This document shows positions 9,774 through 18,957 of a stretch of 64,000 nucleotides of DNA, piece by piece. The notes beneath the pieces were generated by a model that was not told the origin of the DNA, made no database searches, and saw only the letters and a list, made by a program, of their open reading frames with translations. Position 1 is the stretch's first letter; each line of letters begins with the position of its first letter. Origin of the DNA: Gracilariopsis chorda (lineage: Eukaryota; Rhodophyta; Florideophyceae; Gracilariales; Gracilariaceae); NCBI GenBank assembly GCA_003194525.1, contig NBIV01000006.1, positions 434,001 through 498,000 of the forward strand, read 5' to 3'. The position numbers were made by a program, and so were the translations under genes.

Positions 9774-10490
9774 TTATGGACAACATCCACTCGCAATATC
9801 ATTCAGCGCCGCCCGATTATCCTGCCACTTCACATCAGTTGCGGCCACAATGCAATTCGCCATTCTGGACGCCACGAACAGAAAGTCCGACAACCGGTTC
9901 AGAAACCGGTACGCAGACGCCTCAATTTCCTCTTCTTCCGCCCTGTACAACGGCGTGATGGCACGTTCGGCACGTCTAGCAATCGTTCTGGCCATATGCA
10001 GAGAAGCTGATGCAGGGTGTCCTCCCGGAAGTAAAAAAGTTGTCAGTTGTGGTAGTTTTGAATCCATGTCGTCGATCCAAGCTTCGAGCTTTTGAACAGC
10101 GCTCTCTGCAAACTCGGTGCGTGCGATTTTAAAGCTTGACGATTTTGTGCGCGGCGTGGCCAGATGGGCGCCTAGATCGAACAGAAAGTTCTGCACCAGT
10201 TGAAGACGGGCGATGAGTACCGGTTTTTGAGATACGAAATGTGAGGCAGTATCCTCTGCGTTTGTCGGGGGTGATGTTTGTAAATGCGCTGTTGCCAGAC
10301 CAATGGCTGCGTTACACTCGTCTACGATACCGCTGCGTGCATGGAAAGTTAGTTGGAATGCTGCGTGCTGTCCGGTTGGGGGTTGGTAGAGCACTTACTA
10401 GGCGTTGACCAGGATGTGATCCTTCGGGACGCGCGAGCCGTTGAACAGGCTGGTCTCGCCCTTGTCGCCAGTGCGCGTGTAGATCTTCAT
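9774..10490 (-). CDS. MMAB: Cob(I)alamin adenosyltransferase, PduO/MMAB type, two exons
   Basis: Transfers the 5'-deoxyadenosyl group of ATP to cob(I)alamin, making adenosylcobalamin for methylmalonyl-CoA mutase, normally in mitochondria. Exons are 10490-10399 and 10332-9774, joined over a 66-nt intron; the spliced frame is 216 residues. Exon 1 gives [20 protein letters not shown], the ATP-binding N-terminus. The junction restores [14 protein letters not shown] (family 'yG.vDELNa.iG'). Further on are the family blocks [25 protein letters not shown] and [10 protein letters not shown]. Length and motif order fit bacterial PduO and human MMAB. The ATG at 10488-10490 matches bacterial starts. The frame stays open upstream to about 10655 without another ATG, and that stretch is Ser/His/Arg-rich, so a transit peptide from an unseen upstream exon is possible. 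Confidence 0.9.
10333..10398 (-). other. Spliceosomal intron in the adenosyltransferase gene
   Basis: 66 nt, phase 2. The donor is GTAAGT, the acceptor is CACGCAG, and a branch-like CTAAC lies about 20 nt before the acceptor. Removing it joins TA and C into the conserved Tyr codon before GIVDE, which supports it strongly. Confidence 0.9.
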
Positions 10491-10785
10491 GGAGAGGGGG
10501 GCGTGAGGGAGTGGTGTGGCGGCGGCAACGAAAAGATGGGGAGAATGAAGGCGAGAAGATGATGAGGCCCTGTGCGAACCATGAGTGCGCGGGGTTAACG
10601 AAATGTCGCTGACATCCAGTGATGCGCCGCGACAGTGGACTGGCTTCGATGTGCGCTACGCGCTCCCTTGACTGTGGTCAGCAATGTACATACCGACGGC
10701 GAGTGCTGCCGGTGTTGTCGTGCTGCCCTGTACAGACAGTCTTTGCAAATCGAATCGAACGGCCCAAAGAGAACGCAGAATTTAG

Positions 10786-10792
10786 GAAAAAA
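10786..10792 (-). terminator. Pol III terminator of tRNA-Ala
   Basis: A run of seven T on the minus strand about ten bases after the 3' end of the tRNA, the usual RNA polymerase III stop signal. Confidence 0.7.
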
Positions 10793-10802
10793 ACGAAGAG
10801 CC

Positions 10803-10875
10803 TGGATCTGCCGGGCTTCGATCCCGGTACCTCTCCCATGCTAAGGGAGCACTCTACCAATTGAGCTACAGACCC
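10803..10875 (-). tRNA. tRNA-Ala (anticodon AGC)
   Basis: A 73-nt cloverleaf with no intron. The acceptor stem GGGTCTG/CAGATCC pairs throughout with one G-T, and the discriminator base is A73. The D arm is GCTC/GAGT, the anticodon stem CTCCC/GGGAG encloses TTAGCAT (anticodon AGC), and the T arm CCGGG/CCCGG has loop ATCGAAG. The GCTCAATTGG stretch and the T-arm sequence serve as box A and box B. No CCA is encoded, as expected for a nuclear gene. A T7 terminator follows. Confidence 0.95.
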
Positions 10876-11990
10876 ATCTCGTGAGGCTGGAAGGACAGAG
10901 GTAACCTGATATATTTATTTTTCTTTTTGTGAAAGATACCTACGCAACGAAAAGTGTTATCGTAAGTTCGGGTGGAACATTCGCTATCGTCGCACTTGCC
11001 ATAAAACACCTTGTATCAAGCATCTTGTCTGAAACGTCAGCACCGCAACAAACCAGCTCCTGGCTGGAGCATAATACACAGGTCTGTTCATCGCAATCCA
11101 TTTCGCTTTGCTCCGATTCGAATCGCTAAGAGAATCGGCACACAATGGCGGCCGCAATAATGCCTGCTGGGCGGGAGCGAGGGCAACGCTCCCTACGTGG
11201 CCAATAGAAACATACCACCCAGCCCTTTTGTGAGTCGGCATCAAAGTTGCTCTTCCTTCAGACCTAGCGTCCGCTTGCTTTCTCGACCATAGGCCCCACC
11301 TAAGCGCGAATGCCTCAAAACCCTTTAAACAATGGAAAACGGATGAGAAGCTAGTTTCGTAGTATCCCTACGAAACTCAGCCACATACTCATTTTCACAC
11401 CGTTTGGATTCGTTTGTGTCTGAGACATCCTCACCACAGGAAGTGTGCGTGCTTGTGCCCCAAAGCTTCCATGGAACTGGTTCAATGACCCACGACGTCT
11501 CAGCTCCCGCTCCTTCACACACCACAAACCACCAGCACGACACCCCTGCTCTTTCACAGAACCTCTGTACTCATGCACGTCTAGCTTCATTCCTTTTTCA
11601 ACAAAACTTTAAAGTAACAAGTACATGGAACGTGCCTGCTGATACTCGGTGTTTTAAAACACCACTTTCTTCTTTAACCAACCACTACGCAGATTATTGC
11701 ATTCATTTGTTCTCCTGCTTTGCTTCTCGAGAGACATGCCCGCCTTGTTAAGTCTTCTGCTTCATGCAAGCAGCAGCTTTATGCATATACCACTTTGTCA
11801 TAACCCCATTCATCCCTTTCAAATTGGTATGCCCACTCTTAAGAGAGTTTAAAAACATCTGCGCTCTCTCTCAGTACCAATTCATCAAACTGGTCTATTC
11901 CTCTCCATCTGCCGTTCTTCAACGTTCATCCTTCAAGTGCAACGTGCGAAATAGTACCTTTTGGAACTTGCCTTTGTCTGCTGGTCTACA
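10876..11990. other. Upstream region of the subtilase-like membrane protein gene
   Basis: About 1.1 kb between tRNA-Ala and the next ATG. A TTTAAAAACA box near 11848 lies about 145 bases before the ATG and is the best TATA candidate. A CT-rich leader with CTCTCTCTC follows it. No further gene is supported. Confidence 0.4.
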
Positions 11991-14888
11991 ATGTTTTCCA
12001 GCAGATTCGTCCATACTCTTGTCTTACTGCTCCTTCTCACAGCACTCGTTACGTCACAACCAGGGGGGCCAGCCGAAGCAGGTTTTGTGCAATCCTCTCC
12101 AACATCGATAATTCCTCAAAGAAGAAAAGTTTCTGCTGCCAGGACCCATTCGAGTGAGCAACTTGATGATGAAGAAATCAATGGCTGGAGACAAAACTCT
12201 GCACTGGGCTTGTCATCTCGGAATTGGAGGCCAGATGTCAACGTGCGAATCGCTTCAATGAACCAAGGAACGACAACAAAATCCGCCTACAACTCGCACC
12301 AAACTCCGGCCCCGCTTCTGAATCTCGTAGGAGCACCGGATTCAAAGCAGCTCCCAAACGCTGCCCAGCAGAATCAGCATCTCGAGAATCCGCTTCTCGT
12401 CAACACAAATGGAGACCAATTGGCGTCACCAGCATCTCCTTCTCTTGTTTCTCTCGCAGCTATTGGAACTGGGAAGCCAAGCCTTGGTTCGACTTCGAAC
12501 GGTCAAGGACCGCCAGTTGTGGCCTCGGCTGTGCCAATTCTTTCCCAAAGTGTCGCTGCACCATCCCAAGGGGGTCCTTCGACGATACCGATCCTTCCAC
12601 AAAGCGACGCGACGCCATCTCTCGTCCCTTCCGCCGCACCTTCACTAACGGTTCCACCGTCTCCTGCCACTTCAGTAGGTGCGGTCGTTCCTTCCACTTC
12701 CCCTTCTTCTAGCACAACACCTTCCATTTCCGTTTCATTACCCAGTGCATCAGTGTCGCCAAGCAATTCCCAGCAACCAGCGAAGCCGACGGCCACCCCA
12801 TCCCCATCAACTAAACCTTCCGCACCACCTCTTGTGAACCCGACTGCTATCCCAGAAGCGACGCCGATACCTTCGGGTCAATCAGATGCTACGAACAGCA
12901 CCGAGAACCAAACAAGCAATTCATCAGATTCACAAGACACTCTACCACCCATCAACTTGCAGAGGAAGCTTGGTGTAGATGAGAACTTGACGATTTCAAT
13001 TGGAACCCAGGGCCAGCTAATCAAGAGAGGGAGCAGTGAGGTCTCTAACTCAAGATATTCGGAAGAGCTCATCGTGCTATCCATGAAGTCCAATAGGATA
13101 TTGGAGAGAACGGAAGTAGCTGGTCGGAATTCCCTGAACGTGTCGTCATCCATCGTCACCATCAATGCGTGTATCATGCAGAGAGAGCAGGACCCGTCGT
13201 TATTGTCCCTTTATGCATTTCGACGCCAAACCTTTCTTGGGGACGACTTAATTGCTTCCCGCGGTGCCATGGGTTCTGCAATGGATGACGAAGATCAAGA
13301 CTGCTTCAGGAGCGTACGGTTGGACATACCGGATTCGTATCCGGACGTGATCTACCTCGTGCTCTCCCGCAATAAGCGTTTCGGGGCTGTTAATGTCCGG
13401 CTCTCGACGTCGCGTTCAACTAATGCGGAAGCGGTGTCCCCAATGCTGTGGAATCGGGACCTTCTGTCGCTGCCAGAGAAAGACAATAACACTTTGAACC
13501 TAGCAGAAAAGTCCAAGATATTCGTCATTTCCTCTTGGCCAAATCTGGAACACGTCGAACTTTTGGGTGCTACAATAGACACATCTGGATTGCAGCAAAT
13601 ATATGGTTCCCCATCGCGCTTACCGAGATCCATCTGCGACGATTTAGGAACTCAGCTAGTCACATCAGTCGTTGGCAGTCGTATAGGTATAGGACCTAGA
13701 TCAACTGTCATTGTTCCTATCCCAGTTCGGGATTGTGAAAGATCATACTCACGCAGTGTTATCCTCTCTGCACTCAGATTTGTACGAACAACGGTCGATG
13801 TGTCAGCACGTGCAAAGGACGATTCTTCGTCACACCCGAATACTTTTGTTCTGTTTGACGAATACCTGCAGGAAACTGGTCTCGTTAATGATGTGGTCTT
13901 GCTCAAAGAACTGGAACTTCTTTCCAATCTGGGAGTGGTGAATGTGGTACCAGGTAAGACATGCAATGTTAAGAGGCCTTCTTATGTTGCTGTCAGAGCT
14001 TTTGGTCGTCGCGTCAGTGACAATACACAAAGGGTAGAACTATCTGACAAATATGTGATAGACTCATCTCAGTGTCTTGACCTGTTTGACGTTTTTGGAC
14101 CGGGGGACTACAGCACATCGGTATATACAGCAGGACCGGAGTCTTATAGAACTATTATGCAGGGATGTAATGTGGCTGCAGGTGGGATCGTCAGTGTATT
14201 CCTGTTCTTATCGTCAAGCTTAAACGTCCCTTTGAACATCACGAAAGTCAAGGACATTTTGGACGAGATGGGCGAAGTTTCCCCTCTCATCGGAAACATC
14301 AGCCTCAACGAATTTCAAGGGATTGCGCGAGAACTACCGTTGCTTGGAGCGGGGTCATCATTGTCTGACCTACGAAAATCCTTCACCAAAAGATCTTCAG
14401 AGTCCTCCAAGGAAAGCATAGGATTCTTCAGAACAATTTCAAAACTATCAACCGCGGTAATTGTTGGCATCAGTCTGACAATTGGCGTCGTCCTCCTCTT
14501 GTTGATCCTCGCATATCTCTACTTGCGCCGGCGCAAACGCAAATCCAATACCGACGAAGAAGAGGAGTCTGTGTACGAAGTGGACATTGAGACTGCATCA
14601 CTAACTCATGATTCCACAACTGCGAAGCAAGACACGAATCGGAACAAGAAGGATTCTGCTGCACGTGAATCAGAAGTTGCGTCACCAATTCCACTCAGAA
14701 AACGAAACGAAAATCATGATAAGGACACAAGTGTAGCGCAGCCGCAGCCGATCCGCATGCCAGTAGTGCAAAGATTGCTTTCGATGAACAGAAGCAAGGA
14801 ATCACCTATAACAAGAGGTGATAAGGCGTCATGGTTTGCCACACCCAAGGCGCCAGATGGCGCTGGGAACAGAACCTTCAAGAGGTAA
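11991..14888 (+). CDS. Type I membrane protein with triad-less subtilase-like ectodomain
   Basis: 965 residues from the ATG at 11991; the open frame extends 10 codons upstream but only with a TTG. Residues 1-22 are a signal peptide (MFSSRFVHTLVLLLLLTALV). Residues about 90-320 form a Ser/Pro/Thr stalk with N-glycosylation sites. Residues about 440-740 resemble an S8 fold. IFVISSW sits where 'ViDtG' belongs (about 514). LGTQLVTSVVGSR sits where 'HGTHVAGTi' belongs (about 552). LGVVNVVPGK fits 'Gv.vv.AAGN', FDVFGPGDYSTS fits 'dvfAPG..I.S', and QGCNVAAGGIVS sits where 'GTSMAaPhvaG' belongs (about 727). Asp, His and Ser are thus replaced by Ser, Leu and Asn, so a pseudoprotease is inferred. One TM helix (about 822-845) is followed by RRRKRK and a cytoplasmic tail of about 115 residues. 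A ligand-binding surface receptor is plausible but unproven. Confidence 0.75.
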   Translation: MFSSRFVHTLVLLLLLTALVTSQPGGPAEAGFVQSSPTSIIPQRRKVSAARTHSSEQLDDEEINGWRQNSALGLSSRNWRPDVNVRIASMNQGTTTKSAYNSHQTPAPLLNLVGAPDSKQLPNAAQQNQHLENPLLVNTNGDQLASPASPSLVSLAAIGTGKPSLGSTSNGQGPPVVASAVPILSQSVAAPSQGGPSTIPILPQSDATPSLVPSAAPSLTVPPSPATSVGAVVPSTSPSSSTTPSISVSLPSASVSPSNSQQPAKPTATPSPSTKPSAPPLVNPTAIPEATPIPSGQSDATNSTENQTSNSSDSQDTLPPINLQRKLGVDENLTISIGTQGQLIKRGSSEVSNSRYSEELIVLSMKSNRILERTEVAGRNSLNVSSSIVTINACIMQREQDPSLLSLYAFRRQTFLGDDLIASRGAMGSAMDDEDQDCFRSVRLDIPDSYPDVIYLVLSRNKRFGAVNVRLSTSRSTNAEAVSPMLWNRDLLSLPEKDNNTLNLAEKSKIFVISSWPNLEHVELLGATIDTSGLQQIYGSPSRLPRSICDDLGTQLVTSVVGSRIGIGPRSTVIVPIPVRDCERSYSRSVILSALRFVRTTVDVSARAKDDSSSHPNTFVLFDEYLQETGLVNDVVLLKELELLSNLGVVNVVPGKTCNVKRPSYVAVRAFGRRVSDNTQRVELSDKYVIDSSQCLDLFDVFGPGDYSTSVYTAGPESYRTIMQGCNVAAGGIVSVFLFLSSSLNVPLNITKVKDILDEMGEVSPLIGNISLNEFQGIARELPLLGAGSSLSDLRKSFTKRSSESSKESIGFFRTISKLSTAVIVGISLTIGVVLLLLILAYLYLRRRKRKSNTDEEEESVYEVDIETASLTHDSTTAKQDTNRNKKDSAARESEVASPIPLRKRNENHDKDTSVAQPQPIRMPVVQRLLSMNRSKESPITRGDKASWFATPKAPDGAGNRTFKR

Positions 14889-15331
14889 GTCATTGGTGTT
14901 ATGAGCACAGGGCAAAATACACTCCTACATAAGATTAAAGAGGTGGAGTTAGTGGAGTTGTAGGTCTAGCGTTCATAGTATGAAGTTTATACTACTTACA
15001 CAGCTTGCCGTGCCTCGCGACGGGTTGTCGCAAAACGAAACGGGAAGAAGGGCAAACACTAAGTATTGGTTGTAGGCTTATTGCCACGCAACTCGCTTGG
15101 GATAAAATATCTCCGGCAGTGGAACAAGGGGACGGACTCCGTCACGGGAGGTGTTACCAACGGTACACGGTATCGAGCAGTTGCTTTCCAAGCCACGCTG
15201 CGGCAACCGGCCGCATCAAAAGCAGAGAGAACTCAAGAGCACGGAGAAAATAAAAAAAACGTTCTGGAGAATAACAGCAACGTTTATGCAAGTGCCCGCA
15301 GCAAAGAGGGTAGTTGTGTTTTATTAGCCTA
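14889..15331. other. Intergenic between convergent genes
   Basis: 443 bases between the stop codons of the convergent membrane-protein and trehalase genes, so it should hold both 3' UTRs and poly(A) sites. An ATTAAAG at 14933 is a possible plus-strand poly(A) signal. Nothing else is seen. Confidence 0.4.
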
Positions 15332-17341
15332 TCACGAAAGACAATGTGGATAATCTTTGAGCAACCACATGATAGTTCCATTCGTCCATCCAAAGCCAGT
15401 CTGGGGACGGTACTCACCGCCTTCACCGCGCTTACCAGTCTCATACCTACAGTCATATTTCTCGTGAAAAACATTTTCACTCTGCCACCCGCGGTAAGCC
15501 GATCGAAGAAAACGGGCAGCAATTTCTTCAGCAGCGCGATCAGCGTCGGATTCGGGGAATCGAACAGCAAGTTTGCGAAGCGTTTCAACCGCAAAGTCAA
15601 CAAGTGGGGGCCAGCAATTCGGGAAATCCCACTGTTCTTTCGACACAGTACTAGTGCATGCTACGCCACCGTCATGCAACAATCCCGATACATTCATAAT
15701 CTTGTGAACAAACTGTTTGGCATGTTCAACGGTCCAGGAGTCATCGACACAGCCCGCCCAAACAGGCATGATTCCCGCAATGGAAAGAACGCCGGTGTTT
15801 CGCGCTTCCTTCACATCATAGTCGAATCCAAAAAGCTGATCCGAATCCCAAAGCACCGATATGATAGCGTGTTTTCTCTTTGCGGCTCGAGTCTCATACA
15901 GCTTGCTCTTATCGATGTGCATACGAATCGCATCGGACGTTACAGGGTGTCCAGAAGAAGTCTGTGACGAAAGCTTGTAATACTCAGCAAGCGTCATGTG
16001 AAAGGCTGCCATATCACTTTCAGCCTTGTATAAAATACTGTTAAGGCAACACGGAACAACATTAGTGGCCTGCGTTTCAGCAAGACACTCGTCCGAATTA
16101 CAAAACCACCTTGAAGAATAGTCCCATCCACTCTCGGCACCAGCCGCCAGGTGACGTAACAAATCAATCTGAGAGTGATAATCGGTACTGAGGTGGGGGG
16201 CGCGTGCAATCATTTCATCGACGGTAGCTGTATCTTCTTTGAAGGACTCTGGGCGAGCATGGTCGGTAACGACGTTATACACATCAAGACGCTGATGTGC
16301 GATCGACGTTTCGGGATGCACTCGTGACAGTGCGTGGGCAGCTTCAAAAGAAGCGAGCTCACGTTCAAGAACTGGAAGAGCCTCCTCAAGCCATTCGATA
16401 CGTTCATCGGTAGAACCAAGAGCGCGGAAGATAACGAGCACGGCCTCGGTAAGCACAGGCGGTTGAGAGCGATTAAGATAGTAGACTCGATTTCCATTCG
16501 GGACAAATCCGAGCGTGTTGACAAGATGAAAGAGGTTTCGAATAGCGTCTTTTGCTGATTGCAACATGTCGCATACAATTAGACCCTTGGCAATCCAAAG
16601 GGTGTCCCAATAATAGCACTCCTGAAATCGTCCACCAGGGATGAAAAATGGATGCGGAAGTGGGATGAGAGTTGAAGTTAGGGAGTGTTGTTCAGTGATG
16701 TTATGATGTGAAAAAGAACGTGCTAGCATTCTCCAACGTTTCTTAATGTCCATGACGAACTCGTCCAGCACGTAGCGGTTGGGAAGCTGCAGTTGGGAGA
16801 CAAAGGACGGCAGGGAATCAGTATAATCAAGTGGAGTGTGATGTTGAACGAGTTGAGTATCGGGTTGTTTAAAGGCCCATCGCAGAAATTGATCATATTG
16901 TTCAGGGGTTGGTTGTGAGGGCAATTCGGCAAATCGAGCAAGCACCTCATGTGGATGCGTTGTCAACTGCATGTCCACAAAGGTCTTCGAATCGGTGAAC
17001 GGGCGATACGGCGAATTCTGCACAAAGCTGAGCAGCTGCGGATGACAGAACACAGAAGCGGCCGGAAAAAGGGAGTCTCTCCTCGAAGGCAGCATGAGCG
17101 GAGAGGGCGATGAGGATACATGGCGTTTTTCACACATGATGAAAGGACGTGAAGCAAACAGATTCAACGAGCGTGTAGTGGTCGCATTGCGGACGAAGCT
17201 GCGGCGGTTAAATACGGAAGGAAGCGAATGCAGGGATGAAGCAAAGGCGGCAGCACACGCGCGAGACGCGCGCGTGGATGCACCGTTGAGGCGCATCTCC
17301 CAGGGAGGAGATGCGCACGGCGGTGCGGCCAAAGTGTACAT
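15332..17341 (-). CDS. Trehalase, glycoside hydrolase family 37
   Basis: Hydrolyses alpha,alpha-trehalose to two glucose molecules by an inverting mechanism. From the ATG at 17341 it is 669 residues in one exon; ATGs at 17296 and 17137 are alternatives. Signature 1 is intact at about 235 (PGGRFQECYYWDTLW). The catalytic-acid block ESGWDYSSRW places Asp at about 407. Signature 2 is QWDFPNCWPP at about 570. The Gly-rich C-terminal block GEGGEYRPQTGFGWTNG is near 640-656. The first 80-100 residues are rich in Ala, Arg and Ser with few acids and look like an organelle transit peptide or poorly conserved leader. No N-terminal signal anchor is obvious. A 26-base hairpin overlaps the 17296 ATG. It converges with the 11991 gene and lies downstream of the lumen-protein gene on the same strand. 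Confidence 0.92.
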   Translation of the reverse strand: MYTLAAPPCASPPWEMRLNGASTRASRACAAAFASSLHSLPSVFNRRSFVRNATTTRSLNLFASRPFIMCEKRHVSSSPSPLMLPSRRDSLFPAASVFCHPQLLSFVQNSPYRPFTDSKTFVDMQLTTHPHEVLARFAELPSQPTPEQYDQFLRWAFKQPDTQLVQHHTPLDYTDSLPSFVSQLQLPNRYVLDEFVMDIKKRWRMLARSFSHHNITEQHSLTSTLIPLPHPFFIPGGRFQECYYWDTLWIAKGLIVCDMLQSAKDAIRNLFHLVNTLGFVPNGNRVYYLNRSQPPVLTEAVLVIFRALGSTDERIEWLEEALPVLERELASFEAAHALSRVHPETSIAHQRLDVYNVVTDHARPESFKEDTATVDEMIARAPHLSTDYHSQIDLLRHLAAGAESGWDYSSRWFCNSDECLAETQATNVVPCCLNSILYKAESDMAAFHMTLAEYYKLSSQTSSGHPVTSDAIRMHIDKSKLYETRAAKRKHAIISVLWDSDQLFGFDYDVKEARNTGVLSIAGIMPVWAGCVDDSWTVEHAKQFVHKIMNVSGLLHDGGVACTSTVSKEQWDFPNCWPPLVDFAVETLRKLAVRFPESDADRAAEEIAARFLRSAYRGWQSENVFHEKYDCRYETGKRGEGGEYRPQTGFGWTNGTIMWLLKDYPHCLS
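17291..17316. promoter_or_regulatory. 10-bp hairpin at the trehalase start region
   Basis: GCGCATCTCC and GGAGATGCGC are perfect inverse complements separated by six bases. The hairpin spans the second candidate ATG of the trehalase gene (17294-17296). In mRNA it could mask that start codon. A regulatory role is inference only. Confidence 0.45.
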
Positions 17342-17720
17342 AAAGTTTATCGGCGCGCAGCGAGAGGCGACGCGAGACGACGGATGAAAATGAACGCAGA
17401 GGTGTGCGTGTCTGGTGTGCGTGTGTGTGTATGTGGTGGTCTGCTCCGCGTGGCGGTTGCAGAGGGGGCGTGGGTTGGGTGGGGTGACGACGGGCCGTTC
17501 TTTAGTGGCATTGCACGGGCGCGGTGTCAGTACGCGGCGGTCGCGAGGTGTCGCTTGTTGATTGGAGGCGGGTGGCAATCACTTTTGACACGATTTTGCG
17601 CCAGCACATAGCAGCAGTGGTGTCGGGAATGGGGTGCTCGCGGAGTTGGGGAGTGGAAGATGGGCGTCGCGGTTTTAGTAGAGGTGCTAAGGGGTTGACA
17701 AGCGCCCCCTTCGGCGGTGT
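17342..17720. other. Intergenic between tandem minus-strand genes
   Basis: About 380 GC-rich bases holding the 3' end of the lumen-protein gene and the trehalase promoter. A weak ATAAAC box near 17348-17353 lies just upstream of the trehalase ATGs. A GT-rich run (17395-17440) is low complexity. No gene is seen. Confidence 0.4.
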
Positions 17721-18310
17721 TTACTTGGGCCGTTTCATGAGCTGCTCTATGCGGCGTTGAACGCGTGATGGGACGTCGTCTGGGTCGACCAGCGACCATT
17801 TGCCGTGCTGATCACGCACCAGCTGCTTGTTGAACCCGTACGAAAAATAATCTCCGTACCCCTGCTTCCAGTATTTCTCGAGCATGGTGTTGTCGTTCTG
17901 CTCACGTTTAGCGCGCGACTGCTCGAGCAATTTGTGAATGAGGGCGTTTTCGGATGCGGATGCTTCGCACCCAGGGCCGTCTCCCTTGTAACACGGCGGC
18001 TGTTGAATGATGGCGCTGTGGAAGAAATGGAGTGAGGCGGAGTGAGCTTTTGTTTGCACTTCTGTGCGGCTGTGTAGAAGGAACGCGATTTGACGTACGC
18101 TTCGCATTGCGGCGCGGCGCCTAGTGAGAGAAGGATGGAGGCGCTCGCAGCCAGGGCGACGGCGGCGACGGCGCGCTTTCGGGCATCCGTGGGCGGGGTG
18201 AGGGCGCAGCGCGGCGCGGCGAATGAGGCAGAAGAAGGCGTTGCACTGGGTGCGACGAGGCACCACGCAAGTGGCGCATGCGCCATGATGTCGGAACGAG
18301 CAACGCCCAT
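17721..18310 (-). CDS. Thylakoid-lumen protein, two exons, possibly PsaN-like
   Basis: Exons are 18310-18099 and 18015-17721, joined over an 83-nt intron (GTACGT...TTCCACAG). The spliced product has 168 residues. Residues 1-50 are an Ala/Ser/Arg-rich plastid transit peptide. Residues about 50-71 (VAAVALAASASILLSLGAAP then QCEA) form a hydrophobic lumen-transfer domain ending in an Ala-x-Ala-like cleavage site. The mature part, about 97 residues, starts AIIQQPPCYKGDGPGCE, with a likely disulfide. It continues with ENALIHKLLEQSRAKREQND, which resembles the 'LLEKSKANKE.ND' helix of photosystem I subunit PsaN, then YGDYFSYGF and a basic C-terminus. The lumen location is well supported; the PsaN link is inference. 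An inner ATG (MAHAPLAW) eight codons in is an alternative start. Confidence 0.75.
18016..18098 (-). other. Spliceosomal intron in the lumen-protein gene
   Basis: 83 nt, phase 2, donor GTACGT, acceptor TTCTTCCACAG. Splicing joins the lumen-targeting leader (GAA GC) to C GCC ATC, giving E-A-A-I-I. Neither exon alone gives both a leader and a plausible mature protein, which is the main support. Confidence 0.8.
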
Positions 18311-18512
18311 TGCGGTTGAGTTCAGCTGGGAGATGCGTCGCCGAGCAGCTGGCAGCTATCGGCCATTGCGCTGTCCGCGCTGCAGCTCAACTTGATTGCG
18401 CATGCGTTCAGTGTTGTGACACGTGTGTGAATTTCACGGCTGTTGACATCTCTTTCGAAGCGATATCTGCTTGTGAGCAGAGGCTTTATTCCCAGATCGT
18501 ACTGTTGTGCAC

Positions 18513-18576
18513 TTGGGGTGGGTGGTGGTGGGGGACACCCCCACAGGGGGTGTCCCTCACCACCACCCACCCCCAA
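18513..18576. repeat. Long inverted repeat, 27-bp arms
   Basis: A G/T-rich left arm (18516-18542) and C/A-rich right arm (18546-18572) are inverse complements over 27 bases with a single mismatch that would be a G-U pair in RNA. The loop is three bases (ACA). A few more bases pair outside across a one-base bulge. It lies 200 bases upstream of the lumen-protein ATG. Confidence 0.8.
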
Positions 18577-18900
18577 CTGAACCGAAACAGCGCGCCGCTG
18601 AGAAGACGTGAATTGAGAATGTGCAACGTCTTCTTGTTTCATCCTTTGTTGCTTTCATCTCTGCGCTGCAAGCAATTCACAGCCGCGGCGCGTAGCACTC
18701 CCCACTCGCCCATCCCCGCGCGCAGTCTCAAGTTGACACTCTCGAAAGGGCAACTACGGTCTGGTGCAAACACACCCACCCACCCATGTCCAATCACCGC
18801 CTCATGCAACACTCCTCCACCGCAATAACGCCCAAACTTCCATCCACCCATCCACCAACATCACAAAAAACCTTTTGCCACCTGCTTACGATATGCAAAA

Positions 18901-18957
18901 TTTGCGGCGATGAGGCGAGAGATTTGCATTGCAAATCTCTCGCCTCATCGCCACAAA
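18901..18957. repeat. Near-perfect palindrome, 23-bp arms extendable to 28
   Basis: Bases 18906-18928 and 18930-18952 are exact inverse complements around a single central T. One mismatch outside, the match continues for four more bases (TTTG/CAAA). So perfect an inverted repeat with almost no spacer is either recent or maintained. Confidence 0.9.

Noticed and set aside
15314-15967. 217-residue plus frame
   Set aside because: Antisense shadow of the GH37 trehalase, which carries clear family signatures.
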